Shown here in pieces: positions 1 through 9,700 of a stretch of DNA of 36,501 bases; the stretch's first letter is position 1; every line of letters begins with the position of its first letter. This DNA is from a virus: positions 1 to 36,501 of IMG/VR virus record IMGVR_UViG_3300029990_000025. The stretch is one strand, 5' to 3'. Position numbers and translations under genes: made by a program. Under the pieces are notes generated by a model. It searched no databases. It saw nothing but the letters and a program-made list of their open reading frames with translations, and had not been told where the DNA came from.

Positions 1-1
1 C

Positions 2-70
2 GGTGGGGCCCTGGCCCTGGGCGGGTCGTTCCGGGCGGGTCGCAAGAGCACTGACGCCAGGTACTACTAG
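2..70 (+). CDS. C-terminus of an upstream virion gene (partial)
   Basis: Only the last 22 codons are in the window, in the frame beginning at base 2 and ending with TAG at 68-70. The peptide ends in ARYY and is rich in Gly, Arg and Ala. The next gene starts two bases after the stop, so this is the preceding gene of the virion operon. By position just before the head-tail connector genes it could be the capsid protein or a head protein, but too little is present to decide. Confidence 0.6.
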   Translation, partial: GGALALGGSFRAGRKSTDARYY

Positions 71-72
71 CC

Positions 73-423
73 ATGCCGGGGCTGCCGGGTGTGATGGCTC
101 CGCCCAAGACGATGTCGCGCTTCGTGACGAAGCCGTCCATCCCCAAGCCGGTGATGGCTCTGCCGAAGGCAGCTGCCCCGAAGATCGCCGCGCCCAAGGC
201 TGGTCGCCTGACGCCGACGGGCGGCCGGGCTCCTGGCGTGCCGGGGGCGAAGGCCCCGCGGATCCCCAAGCCGGTGATGGCCAAGAGTGCGTACACCCCG
301 ACGGCCCGGCGCCTGGTGCTGATGACCCCGAAGGGCAAGGTGCTGCGGGGCAAGCCTGCGTTCAAGCGGGCGAAGGGCCACTTCATGCCGGTGGGCGGGG
401 ACTTCCTGAAGGCGGGCCGATGA
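73..423 (+). CDS. Small basic Pro/Lys/Ala-rich protein in head module
   Basis: This 116-residue protein is strongly basic and contains repeated short stretches of the type IPKPVMA (three copies, one slightly changed) and AAPKIAAPK. The C-terminal half has a less repetitive, possibly folded segment. There are almost no acidic residues, so binding to DNA or to an acidic capsid surface is plausible. It lies between the end of an upstream head gene and the first connector gene, whose ATG overlaps its TGA (ATGA). I do not recognise a family. A capsid-associated or head-completion role is inferred only from position and charge. Confidence 0.7.
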   Translation: MPGLPGVMAPPKTMSRFVTKPSIPKPVMALPKAAAPKIAAPKAGRLTPTGGRAPGVPGAKAPRIPKPVMAKSAYTPTARRLVLMTPKGKVLRGKPAFKRAKGHFMPVGGDFLKAGR

Positions 424-905
424 CCTTCACCTACTCAGGCGACCCGGCCGCGTCCGACAAGGACGAGGTCCGGTTCCTGTGCGGTGACACGGACTCCACG
501 CGGCCGCTGCTGAGCGATCAGGAGATCGCCTTCGTCATCGGCAAGTGGGCTCCGCTGTACGGCTCGAACACCCTGAACGCGGCGGTGTGCTGCGAGATCA
601 TCGCGGCCCACTACGCCCGTGAGGTGTCCGTCAGCGCCGACGGCGTGTCCGTGGGCGTCTCGGAGCTGCAGTCCAAGTTCGAGGCGGCTGCGGTCAGCCT
701 GCGGGACCAGTACAAGCAGGAGCAGGCGATGGCCTCCCCGACGTTCTCTGGGGCGCTGTTCGACCAGCAGTGGGATGAGTCGATCAAGCCGCTGAAGTTC
801 GGCCTGGGCTTCATGGACAACTACCTCGCAGGCCGTCAGAACTTCGGCGACTACGACCCGAGCGAGTACCCGTCGTTCTATCCCGAGTACTACCCGGGGT
901 ACTGA
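420..905 (+). CDS. Head-tail connector / adaptor-like protein
   Basis: The 161-residue product starts at an ATG overlapping the previous stop. Its N-terminal half (about residues 1-95) is largely helical with the pattern DEVRFLCGDTD...LLSDQEIAFVI, which resembles phage connector proteins of the HK97 gp6 / SPP1 gp15 type, where a short helical bundle docks on the portal. The C-terminus is rich in Tyr and Pro (ends YPEYYPGY). It is first of four consecutive short genes before the major tail protein, the usual place for adaptor, stopper and tail terminator. The family assignment rests on pattern and order only. Confidence 0.65.
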   Translation: MTFTYSGDPAASDKDEVRFLCGDTDSTRPLLSDQEIAFVIGKWAPLYGSNTLNAAVCCEIIAAHYAREVSVSADGVSVGVSELQSKFEAAAVSLRDQYKQEQAMASPTFSGALFDQQWDESIKPLKFGLGFMDNYLAGRQNFGDYDPSEYPSFYPEYYPGY

Positions 906-1372
906 TGTACGCGGTGGCGCTCTCCACGGCCCGCAGGTACGCGGAGATGAACATGACGGCCGAGGTGACGATCACTCGGCCCGCCGAGGCTGTGCTGAAC
1001 GACGTGACCGGCTATCTGGCCTCCGAGCGCCTGGGCGGGGTCTACAAGGGCAGGGCCCGGGTCTACTCGGTGGCCGGCCCCCTGCTGCTGGGCATCGGGG
1101 ATGAGAGCCAGGAGTTCCAGAACACGTACGTGTCTATCCCTGTACAGGTGGTGATCGACGGGGTGCCGTACGAGCCTGACCCGCGCCCGGACGACCTGGT
1201 GGAGGTCACGGCGCATGACGACCCGCTGATGGTGGGCCGGACGTTCCGCTGCCGGGACACGGAGGCAGCAGGGCAGTTCCCGGTGGTGCGCCGGATGACG
1301 TGCATGGGCGTGGAGGATGCGAGCCACTGGATCGACACCGGTGCCCCGCCTGTCCCGGTGGAGTGGCAGTGA
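905..1372 (+). CDS. Head-tail stopper-like protein (DUF6093-like)
   Basis: This 155-residue protein starts at ATG 905, overlapping the preceding TGA. The central part is beta-rich (YKGRARVYSVAG ... VVIDGVPYEPDPRPDDLVEVTAH) and ends near a Gly/Thr/Arg segment. This resembles actinophage DUF6093 proteins and the beta-barrel stopper family that closes the connector after DNA packaging. It sits directly after the putative adaptor and before the tail-completion genes. A shorter form from ATG 947 or 953 is possible. Confidence 0.6.
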   Translation: MYAVALSTARRYAEMNMTAEVTITRPAEAVLNDVTGYLASERLGGVYKGRARVYSVAGPLLLGIGDESQEFQNTYVSIPVQVVIDGVPYEPDPRPDDLVEVTAHDDPLMVGRTFRCRDTEAAGQFPVVRRMTCMGVEDASHWIDTGAPPVPVEWQ

Positions 1373-1638
1373 CCCCGGAGGAGCTGGTGGCTTACCTGGA
1401 GCGCCTGGCGAAGGCTGTCGAGGACGTGCCGGCGACGATGGAGGCGGAGGCTTCCAAGGTGGCCCGGCAGGTGCGTGCCCCGGGCGTGGGAGTGGCGGTG
1501 GGCCGCACCGGTGATGGGATCATCGTGCGGGTGCTCAGCGTGAACCCGCGGGCCTCGAGCGCCCAGGTGGCTGCCCGGATCAGGCGGCCGCTGATCGACT
1601 CGGTCCGCAAGGGAATCGAGGGCTGCATCCGTGCTTGA
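1369..1638 (+). CDS. Short neck / tail-completion protein
   Basis: I place the start at GTG 1369, which overlaps the previous TGA as GTGA; an upstream ATG at 1300 in the same frame lies deep inside the previous gene and gives an unconvincing Cys/Gly-rich N-terminus. The 89-residue product begins with an acidic amphipathic helix (TPEELVAYLERLAKAVEDVP) and ends with a basic helix. Position suggests a neck protein of the HK97 gp10 type, although it is shorter than usual for that family. Confidence 0.65.
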   Translation: MTPEELVAYLERLAKAVEDVPATMEAEASKVARQVRAPGVGVAVGRTGDGIIVRVLSVNPRASSAQVAARIRRPLIDSVRKGIEGCIRA

Positions 1639-2086
1639 TACCGGTGCTCTGACGGATTACGTGATCGCTGCCCTGGCGGAGATCTCCTGGCTGGAGGTCG
1701 GCGACGGGATCGCCCCGGATGCCGGCGGCTGGGTGAAGGGGCAGCCGAATGTGGACCAGTTCGTGCCGTACGCGGTGGTGGCCTTCTCCGGTGCCCGGCC
1801 GCGCACCCCTGAGCTGACGCTGGCCCGGCAGGAGGACGCGTGGGTGTGCTCGTTCCAGCTGCGCTACCACGGTGCTGCGCGGGCCCAGGTGGACTGGACG
1901 GGCACGGCCTGCCGCCAGGCGGTGTCGGGGCTGCTGAAGCAGCTGTTCGGCGCCCCCGATGCCTTCGAGATCACGTGGGTCGAGTGGCAGTCCCTGGGCG
2001 GAGTGCTGCGCAACGACAGCGTGGATCCACCCATCTGGAACGCCACTGACTCGCTCACATTGCATGCCGTGAAGCGAGGCACCTGA
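1631..2086 (+). CDS. Tail terminator-like protein
   Basis: This 151-residue protein starts at GTG 1631, eight bases inside the preceding gene. It has the alternating alpha/beta pattern of tail terminators: an N-terminal helix (ALTDYVIAALAEISWL), beta strands around VPYAVVAFSGARPRTP, and a helix (ACRQAVSGLLKQLFG) before C-terminal strands. Tail terminators form a ring that caps the finished tail tube and joins the head. The place immediately before the major tail gene supports this role. Confidence 0.6.
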   Translation: MLDTGALTDYVIAALAEISWLEVGDGIAPDAGGWVKGQPNVDQFVPYAVVAFSGARPRTPELTLARQEDAWVCSFQLRYHGAARAQVDWTGTACRQAVSGLLKQLFGAPDAFEITWVEWQSLGGVLRNDSVDPPIWNATDSLTLHAVKRGT

Positions 2087-2150
2087 CCGATCGCGGTCCT
2101 AAACTGACATACGACAGCCACCTCGCCGAGGTCGACACAAGGAGAACCCA

Positions 2151-2924
2151 ATGTCACGCATCATCCCCAATGAGCAGACCTGGATTGCGTGGACGACTGT
2201 CCGTCCGGCTGTCCTCGCTGCCCCCACCGAGGCCGAGCTCGACGCTGCCATCGTGCTGACGCCGTTCATCGTCTCGCTGAACCCCTCGGCGCAGGGCAAC
2301 ACGGTGCCGACCCCCAACCTCGACAGTCTCTTCGAGACCTCGGTCCCGGGCACTGTCCAGGCGTCGTTCACCGGTGACTTCTACCGCGACGACGAGGCCG
2401 ACACCGCGTGGGAGACCCTTCCGCGTGCGGCCGACGGCTACTTCTTCGTCTCCCGCTTCGGCGGCTCGGGCGTGAACCAGAAGCCTCGTGCGGGCGACGG
2501 CGTCGAGGTGTGGCCGCTGATGGTCGTCTCGCGCACCATGGCCGCGATCGCCTCCAACACCGTCCAGACCTTCACGGTGACCGGCTCGGTCCCCGAGGAG
2601 CCGGCGGAGTCCGCGATCGTCACGGGTGTCGCTGCCGTTCCGAGCGTGCCGCGCAACCTCACCGGTGCTGCGGAGTCGGCCACGGTCGTCGTCCTGGACT
2701 GGGACGCCCCGCTGCTCGGCTCGCCGACCAGCTACAAGGTCTACCAGTCGTCGACGCTGGGTGGCTCGTACACCGAGGTCACGACCAACATCACCAAGAC
2801 CGGCACGACCGCCCGGATCACCGCACTGGTCACGGGCACCGACTACTTCTTCAAGGTCGCTGCCGTGAACGGCACGGGCACCGGCGGCCAGACGGCGACG
2901 GGCGTCCTCGTCCACACGCCGTAG
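2151..2924 (+). CDS. Major tail protein with C-terminal fibronectin III domain
   Basis: The 257-residue product is the tail tube subunit by gene order, followed by the frameshifted chaperones and the tape measure. Residues 1-150 form the presumed tube domain. Residues about 163-257 form a fibronectin type III domain: PSVPRNLTG, then LDWDAP, SYKVYQSS, and YFFKVAAVNGTG before a Thr-rich last strand. Such surface Ig-like or Fn3 additions are common on phage tail tubes. The start has a clear AAGGAG about eight bases upstream, and unlike its neighbours the gene has its own 64-base upstream gap. A strong hairpin follows it. Confidence 0.85.
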   Translation: MSRIIPNEQTWIAWTTVRPAVLAAPTEAELDAAIVLTPFIVSLNPSAQGNTVPTPNLDSLFETSVPGTVQASFTGDFYRDDEADTAWETLPRAADGYFFVSRFGGSGVNQKPRAGDGVEVWPLMVVSRTMAAIASNTVQTFTVTGSVPEEPAESAIVTGVAAVPSVPRNLTGAAESATVVVLDWDAPLLGSPTSYKVYQSSTLGGSYTEVTTNITKTGTTARITALVTGTDYFFKVAAVNGTGTGGQTATGVLVHTP

Positions 2925-2937
2925 TTCATGACGCTGC

Positions 2938-2988
2938 TCGAGGAGGATCTCCCGCTACAGTCGGTGGGAGTTCCTCCTCGACGCGTTT
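2938..2988 (+). terminator. Hairpin after major tail gene, partial terminator
   Basis: Bases 2938-2953 pair with 2966-2981: 16 pairs with one T-T mismatch and a loop of about 12 bases, followed by CGCGTTTT. It lies between the major tail stop and the ribosome binding site of the chaperone gene. A leaky terminator here would lower expression of the downstream tail genes relative to the abundant tube protein, or protect the upstream mRNA end. That effect is inferred. Confidence 0.6.
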
Positions 2989-3008
2989 TCACCCCTAGGA
3001 GACCAGTG

Positions 3009-3446
3009 ATGAGTGCACCGAGCCCTGCCAAGAAGGACACCCGTCGGAAGGCGACGTTCGCGGACCTGCAGGCCAAGCCGAAGCGGACGAAGGAAGTCGT
3101 CCTGATGGTGCCGGACGCCGACGGCGACGTGATCGAGTTCGTGATCACGCTGAAGGCGATCGGCTCGCGGGCGTACGACGACCTGATGGCCAAGTACCCG
3201 CCCACCCCGGAGCAGAAGAAGGACGGGGCGACGTACAACCCGGAGACATTCGGCCCGGCCCTGATCGCGGCGTGCAGCTGGGAGCCGCGGCTGACCCCGA
3301 ATGAGGCCCTGGAGATCTGGAACTCCGAGGACTGGTCCCGCGGTGAGGTGATGGAGGTCTTCGTGGGGTGCATCGAGGTGTGCTCGAGGGGCCTGGACGT
3401 CCCTTTCACCGTAGAAGGCTCCGGTACGACAGCACCTTCTACCTAG
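3009..3446 (+). CDS. Tail assembly chaperone, short form (lambda G-like)
   Basis: I choose ATG 3009 because CTAGGAG lies 7 bases upstream; an ATG at 2928 in the same frame would put the start inside the preceding hairpin. The 145-residue product has a basic N-terminus (APSPAKKDTRRKATFADL), a segment typical of these proteins (YDDLMAKYPPTPEQKKDG), and helices predicted to bind the tape measure protein during tail assembly. The gene sits between the major tail and tape measure genes and overlaps a second reading frame in the -1 direction, the classical arrangement of lambda G and G-T. Confidence 0.85.
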   Translation: MSAPSPAKKDTRRKATFADLQAKPKRTKEVVLMVPDADGDVIEFVITLKAIGSRAYDDLMAKYPPTPEQKKDGATYNPETFGPALIAACSWEPRLTPNEALEIWNSEDWSRGEVMEVFVGCIEVCSRGLDVPFTVEGSGTTAPST

Positions 3447-3763
3447 AGCAGTCGTGGTGCGCTGATCACGGCCTTCCCCACTCCGCGCTCCTAGGATGGG
3501 ATCCGGAGGATCGGGCGAAGCTGATCGCCTACCTCCTGGAGTCCAGCAGCAAGTGCCAGTCCTGCGGCACGAGCGACTGGGAGTGGGAGGAGGACTGGTA
3601 TGCGTACGAGCCGATCACGGTCCAGTGCCATGGCTGCTACATCAAGGAGATGGCCCGTGAGGATGATGCCTCCCTCGCCGGCGCCCGAGTCACGCTCGTC
3701 CCGAAGCAGGTAGCGCAGGCCATGCGTGAGCAGCCGAATCGGGTGAAGGGGCGCTTGGGATGA
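3009..3763 (+). CDS. Tail assembly chaperone, -1 frameshift product (G-T-like)
   Basis: The second frame is open from well before the slip site to TGA at 3761-3763. Slippage by -1 at CCCTTTC (3401-3407) joins 132 codons of the short form to 119 codons of the second frame, giving about 251 residues. The added part begins HRRRLRYDSTFYLEQSW and carries two Cys pairs (CQSCGT and CHGC) with an acidic Trp-rich segment between them, suggesting a small zinc-binding fold. The T domain in lambda recruits the tail tube protein. The second frame has no good start of its own near the overlap, supporting expression by frameshifting. Confidence 0.85.
3401..3407 (+). promoter_or_regulatory. -1 ribosomal frameshift slippery site CCCTTTC
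   Basis: The zero frame reads GTC CCT TTC; slipping back one base gives CCC TTT with full re-pairing at both sites, fitting the X XXY YYZ rule. It lies 37 bases before the zero-frame stop, inside the overlap of the two chaperone frames. It is the only such heptamer I noticed in the overlap. Confidence 0.85.
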
Positions 3764-6700
3764 GCGTTCCCGTCGACTTCCAGCTGAATGCTGACACCGC
3801 CGGCTTCACCCAGTCGATGGGTCAGGCCATCGGGGTGTCGCAGAACTACATGCAGGTCGCCACCGGCGTGCGCGGGGCGACGGCGGACATGTCGGGGGCG
3901 TTCGTCCAGGCGACGCAGCGGCTGACGGGCTTCACGAAGATCAACTCGATCGCTGCGGATGCGGCGGCCGCGCAGCAGAAGGCCCTGGCGAACATCGAGG
4001 CCACGGCCACGGTGACGGGCAAGTCGTTCGCGAACCTGTCCTCGGCGACCCGCTCGCTGGCCCGGGACTTCCCGATCGGCATGCAGGGCGCGGTCGACGT
4101 GATGGAGTCGATCCAGTCCGTCGGGGTGAAGTCGGAGCAGCAGTTCAAGTCGCTGGGCAAGTCGTTCGTGCAGCTGGGTGCGGCGACGAACACGAATGCG
4201 GCCTCGATCGGCCGGGACATGACGCTGCTGGGCAAGTCGATGGGCAACGGCGTCTCCCAGTTCGAGGCCCTCTCGGACTCCCTGACGACGGTGACCAAGA
4301 AGCTGGGTGCCAGTGCGCCGGCGACGATCGCGTTCTCCAAGGCGCTGGCCCCGATCGCGGCGACGGTGGGCATCGGCCAGACCTCGGTGATGGGCCTCTC
4401 GGCGGCGATGAGCTCGCTGGGCGAGGACGGGGTGCGCAGCGCCAACGTCTTCAACAAGGTCCTGCTGGACATGAATCGGTCCATCCGTGACGGCGGCCCG
4501 GAGCTGAAGGCGTACGCGGACATCATGGGCACGACCAGCGACAAGCTGCGGGACATGTTCAAGTCGAACCCGACGGAGGTCCTCAACCAGTTCACGGAGT
4601 CGCTGAGCAAGGCCGGGCAGGGCTCGCAGCGGCTGCTGGAGAACCTGGGCTTCGACTCGGTGCGTGACACCCGATCGCTGCAGGCGCTGGCCCGCACTCC
4701 TGGCGGGGTGCGTGGGGCGATCGACACGAGCGTGGGCGCCTACGGCAGTGGCAGCACCAAGGAGGCTGCTGGGGCGGCGATGGGCGGCGTACTGGACCAG
4801 GCGTCGATGCTGAAGGAGACGATGGGCCAGACCATCTCCAACATCGGCAAGCCGCTGATGGGCGTGATGGGCCTGCAGCTGAAGATCGCCACGAAGGTCG
4901 CCGGCCTGATGGAGGGCGCGACCGGCTCGGATGCCTACCAGAAGGCGGGCACAGTCGGGGCGATCGGCGGGGCTGCGTGGGGTGGCATCTCCACGGCGAT
5001 GCAGGGCCTGATGGTGGCGGCGATGGTCAAGGGCGGCGTGAACGCCCTGCGCAACTCCCAGCAGCTGAAGAACTTCCGGCAGGGTGCGGCGCTGGCCTCG
5101 TACGGGGTGGGTGCGGAGGAGGGCGTTCCAGCCACTCGTGCTGAGCGTGCCGGCATGGGCATGCAGAGCGCCATGATGGCTGGCGGCATGGGCTCGGGCC
5201 GTGATGCGCTGAGCACGTCGGGGAAGGTCTTCAGCCGCGGCGTGCGGATGGCCGGGGATGCGACGAACCGGTTCGCCCGCGGCTACTACGGCAACGTGCT
5301 GCGGATGGGGCTGGACGAGCCCCAGTGGCATACCCCGTCCGGTGAGGCGTACATCGAGGCCCGCAAGGCCTTCAAGGCGAACGAGATCCCTCGGGAGGAC
5401 CTGAACGCTGCCCGCAAGGCGTACATGGCCGGCCTGGTCAATCCTCCGGGGTGGAAGGACACCGGCAAGAACCTGCTGGAGACCGGTAAGGCGATCACCA
5501 CTGATGCCGGGCGGTTCGCCGGCGGAACGGCGCTGAAAGCTGCGGGCAAGATCGGTGCTGGCCTCAGCGCCATCGGCGGCCCCATGCTGGCTGTCGGCGC
5601 GGGCATCGCTGCAGGCACGTGGGCCTACGGGCAGGCCGACCAGGGCCAGACGAACCTGCAGGGGATGCGGGACACCTCCGGGGACATCTACGCTTCGATG
5701 AACTCGTTCGCGGAGGCCACCGGCAAGGCTGGGCACGGGCTGGTGTCGTTCCAGCAGGTGGTGCAGGAGACCACGAGCAAGATGATCGCCGGCAACAACT
5801 CGATGGACAAGGCGCTGACTGTGTCCGGGGCAGAGGCGTCGGCGTCGCAGAACGCAGGCTACAAGCGGGCGTTCACCTCGATGGAGGGCCTCAGCGACCC
5901 GAAGTCGATCGCTGCCCAGCTGACGGCCACCCTAGGCCCTCAGGCCGCCCCGGAGGACGTGGCCCGGGCCCTGATGGACGTGTCGAACCAGTGGGGGTCG
6001 GCGGCTGGCCGGGAGGTGGCCAAGGAGGTCACCCCGTACTACGTGGACGCGAAGAAGAACACGCAGGACATCTCCACGATGGTGCAGGACATCGGGGGCA
6101 AGAAGTCGATTGGCTCGATCGTCGGGGCGAACGCCGACCAGACGCAACTGGGGACCTTGCTGCAGAACTCCGCGCAGCAGCGGGCCACGGAGGTGGGCCT
6201 TGCCTATGGCGGGACGAAGGAGTCCGGCGGGCTGACGATCAGCGCCCAGCAGATCGAGTCGGTCAAGCAGGCGCAGAAGATCTACGAGGCGATGTCCGCG
6301 GATGCGAAGGCCCGCAACAACGGCCTGCTGACCGGTGAGATGCAGACGAAGTCCGGAGTGCTGTCGAACATCCTGGGGGTGACGGAGGAGCAGCAGAAGA
6401 CCTCGGGCCTGCGCCAGGACTGGAACGTCAATGCCGGCGACACGGCGTGGATGAACGGCACGTCGTGGCAGGACTTCATGAAGACGCTCGCCAAGAGCGG
6501 CAACGACGCAGCGAGGGTCTACCTCGAGGCCCAGAAGCAGGGCATGACCAGCGACTACTCGTGGGCGGCAGGTGACACCGAGGCGGTCAAGCAGTCCAAG
6601 GAGCTGGCGAAGTCATGGGAGCACGGCATCGGGGTGTCGGACTCGTTCAGCTCCTCGCTGTACACGGCCTCGGACGCGGCCTCCAAGGCGGGCACGGAGC

Positions 6701-9700
6701 TCAAGAGCCTGCCTGGTGACATCCGGGCGGGGATGCGCGGTGTTCCCCGAGCGCTGGCTGATCTGGCCAAGCAGGACACTCCGAAGACGGAGTATGCGGC
6801 CGGGTCGGCGATCCTGGACAAGGTGCTGGCTTCGGTGCAGGGCAACACCACGAAGGCGAACGCCCTCCTGCAGGGCAACCTCGCCAACGCCCCGTCCAAC
6901 ATGCCGGAGCTGACCACGGGCCTGCAGGCGGCGATCACGCAGCTGCAGACCGGTGCCGGGGCGATGCAGTCGGCGATCCTTGGCCCTCGAGGGATGGCGA
7001 ACCAGCAGATCGCTGCGGGCTTCCAGGCGCAGTCCCAGCAGGCGAACATCTCCCCGCAGATGTCGGCGTCCAACTCGATGAGCATCTCGATGGGCCAGAG
7101 CGCTCAGGCGCAGATGGCCGGGGACGCCAAGGGCGTGCTGCTGGCGTACGGGCAGATGAACGCCGGCATCATGCAGGCCTCGAGGTCTGCCGGCATCCAG
7201 ATGGGTGCGATCGCCCGTGACGGCGCCCTGAAGGTGCTGTGGGCGGAGGAGGACCACCGCAAGCAGGACAAGCGTGCCCGGCAGGACTACAACATCCAGC
7301 TGAAGGAGATGGAGTTCCAGCACCATCGCCAAGAGCAGCGGATGACCATGGAGTTCAACCGCTCCGAGCGCTACGCGGCGGAGGACTTCGCCCGCTCGAA
7401 GTTCACGGCCAGGCGCGACTACGACACCCAGATGGCGCGTGCCGAGCGCGACTTCAACATCAGCGTGCGCCGGGCGAACCGTGACAACGACCTGGGCATC
7501 GCCCGGGCGCACCGCGACTTCAACATCTCCCAGGCCCGTGCGCAGGAGGACTACGACCGGCAGAAGGCCCGGGCGAACGAGGACTTCAACAAGTCGATGT
7601 TCCGGGCGACCCGTGACTTCGGCATCCAGCAGGCGCAGGCGGCCGAGGACTACAACAAGGCCCGGCTGCGTGCCCAGCAGGACTACGACAAGCAGATCAA
7701 GCGCATGGTCGAGGACTCGGCCAAGCAGATGTACGACCCGTACAAGCGCATCGCCGCGCAGATGGTCATGGACGCCGGCCAGCTGGTCACGAACCTGAAG
7801 GACCAGACGAAGGCGATCCAGGGGCAGGTGGACAACCTGGCGAAGGTCAGGGCGATGGGCCTGAGCGAGGAGGCCATCAAGGCGCTGAACCTCGCGGACT
7901 CCTCGAACGCCCAGCAGCTGGCCCGCCTCGTGGGCGACATGCAGGGCAATGGTGCGTTCGCCGGCCAGTTGAACCAGCAGGTCACGGCAAAGAACACCGC
8001 GGCCACCGGCCTGGTCACCGATCAGGGGAACACCGCGTACGCCCGTGCTGCGGAGGACTACGCCACGGCGCAGACCCGCATGGCGGAGGACTTCACGACG
8101 GCGACGACGCGTGCCAACGAGGCGTTCGCCCGGCAGATGGCCGATGCGCAGGTGGACTTCTCCACGTCGACGGCCCGCATGGAGCAGGACTTCAACATCA
8201 GCGTGCAGCGCTCGACGGACGACTTCAACAAGTCGATGGCCGACAACGCCGTCAACTTCGCGAACTCGATGGCGGACATGAAGGAGTCGTTCCAGAACGG
8301 CGTCGACGACGCCCGCCGCAACTTCGACGTGGCGATGTCCGACATGGACTTCCAGTACGCGCAGGCCAGGATCCGGGCGCAGGAGGGCTTCCAGCAGCAG
8401 CTGCTGTTCGCCGACCAGGACCTCAACCACTCGATCAGCGTCATGGAGAAGGCACTGAAGCTGTCGCTGGCCCGCTCGGACGAGGACCTGGCGACCAGCG
8501 TGAAGCGGATGAAGATCCAGACGGCGAACGCGATCAGCGACGTCGGCGCCCAGCTGGGTGCCTCGATCGCGGCGATGAAGGAGTCGTTCAACGGACTGCT
8601 GGAGACGGCGGGCAACTCCGAGCTGCAGCTGGCCCAGCGCACGGAGGCGATGTTCGCTGCCCTGGGCGGCCCGCAGGGCGAGGCGCAGAAGCAGCTGGAC
8701 CGCTGGGCGAAGATGATCATCCAGCAGGACGAGCTGACGAAGAAGCTGTCCAAAGGCGGTATCTCCCCGCAGGATCCTGTCTTCTACTCGCAGGGCTACC
8801 TGCCGCCGCAGCGGATGCCTGACGCCCAGTCGGAGCCGGGGTCGTACACGGACTCCTATGCCCAGGCTGCCCAGGCGAAGCCGCTCCCGCCGATGGAGAT
8901 CCCGGGCGACCCGGTGTCGGCGTTCGTGGAGATGGGCAAGAACATGTGGAACGGGCTGGTGAAGGGGTTTACCGAGGCAGCCTCGGACAACCTCTTCGTG
9001 AAGTCGTTCGAGGGCCTTGTCGGCGCGGTGAAGGGCATGCTGGGCATTCAGTCCCCGTCGACGGTGTTCGCGGAGATCGGCAGGAACATCATGGAGGGCC
9101 TCGGGCAGGGCATCGCAGCTGCCGCCCAGGCGGCGTGGGATTTCGTGACGGCCCCGATCAAGGACCTGGACATCATCGGCAAGGTCACTGGAGCGTGGGC
9201 GGCCACCGGCAAGTTCCTGGGCGACCTGGGCACGACGATCGCCGGGCTGGTGTCCACGGGCTGGAGCAACCTGACGGCCCCGATTGCCAACCTCGACATC
9301 ATGGGGAAGATCACTACGGCCTTCGGCGAGGCCGTGACCTTCATGTCGGGCCTCGGCGGGAAGATCACCACGTGGATCTCGACGGCATGGACCAACATCA
9401 TGGACGGGATGCCGACGGCCGGCGAGGTGTGGACATCCGTGACTGGTGCGTTCACCACCGCGAAGCAGTGGCTGCAGGACCTCGTCAAGGGCGGCGTGGA
9501 CTCCGTATCGGGCTGGGTGTCGACGGCGTGGGACAACCTCACGGCTAACCTGCCGTCGCTCGATGACATCAAGACTGCGGTGGTGGACATCTTCACGGGC
9601 AAGAACGGCCTGTCCTCCTGGTTGAAGAGCCTTCCGAACACCATCAAGGACGACTGGCTGCCGGATGCGTCGTTCTTCACGACGGCCTTCAGCGCCATCG

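Noticed and set aside
3637-5736. 699-codon open frame on the minus strand
   Set aside because: It lies wholly opposite the tape measure and chaperone genes; its translation is Arg/His/Leu-rich without motifs, as expected for the antisense of a high-GC gene.
7285-8616. 33-base periodic repeats that could suggest a CRISPR or satellite array
   Set aside because: The period is exactly 11 codons in frame within the tape measure and units are diverged; there are no unique spacers.
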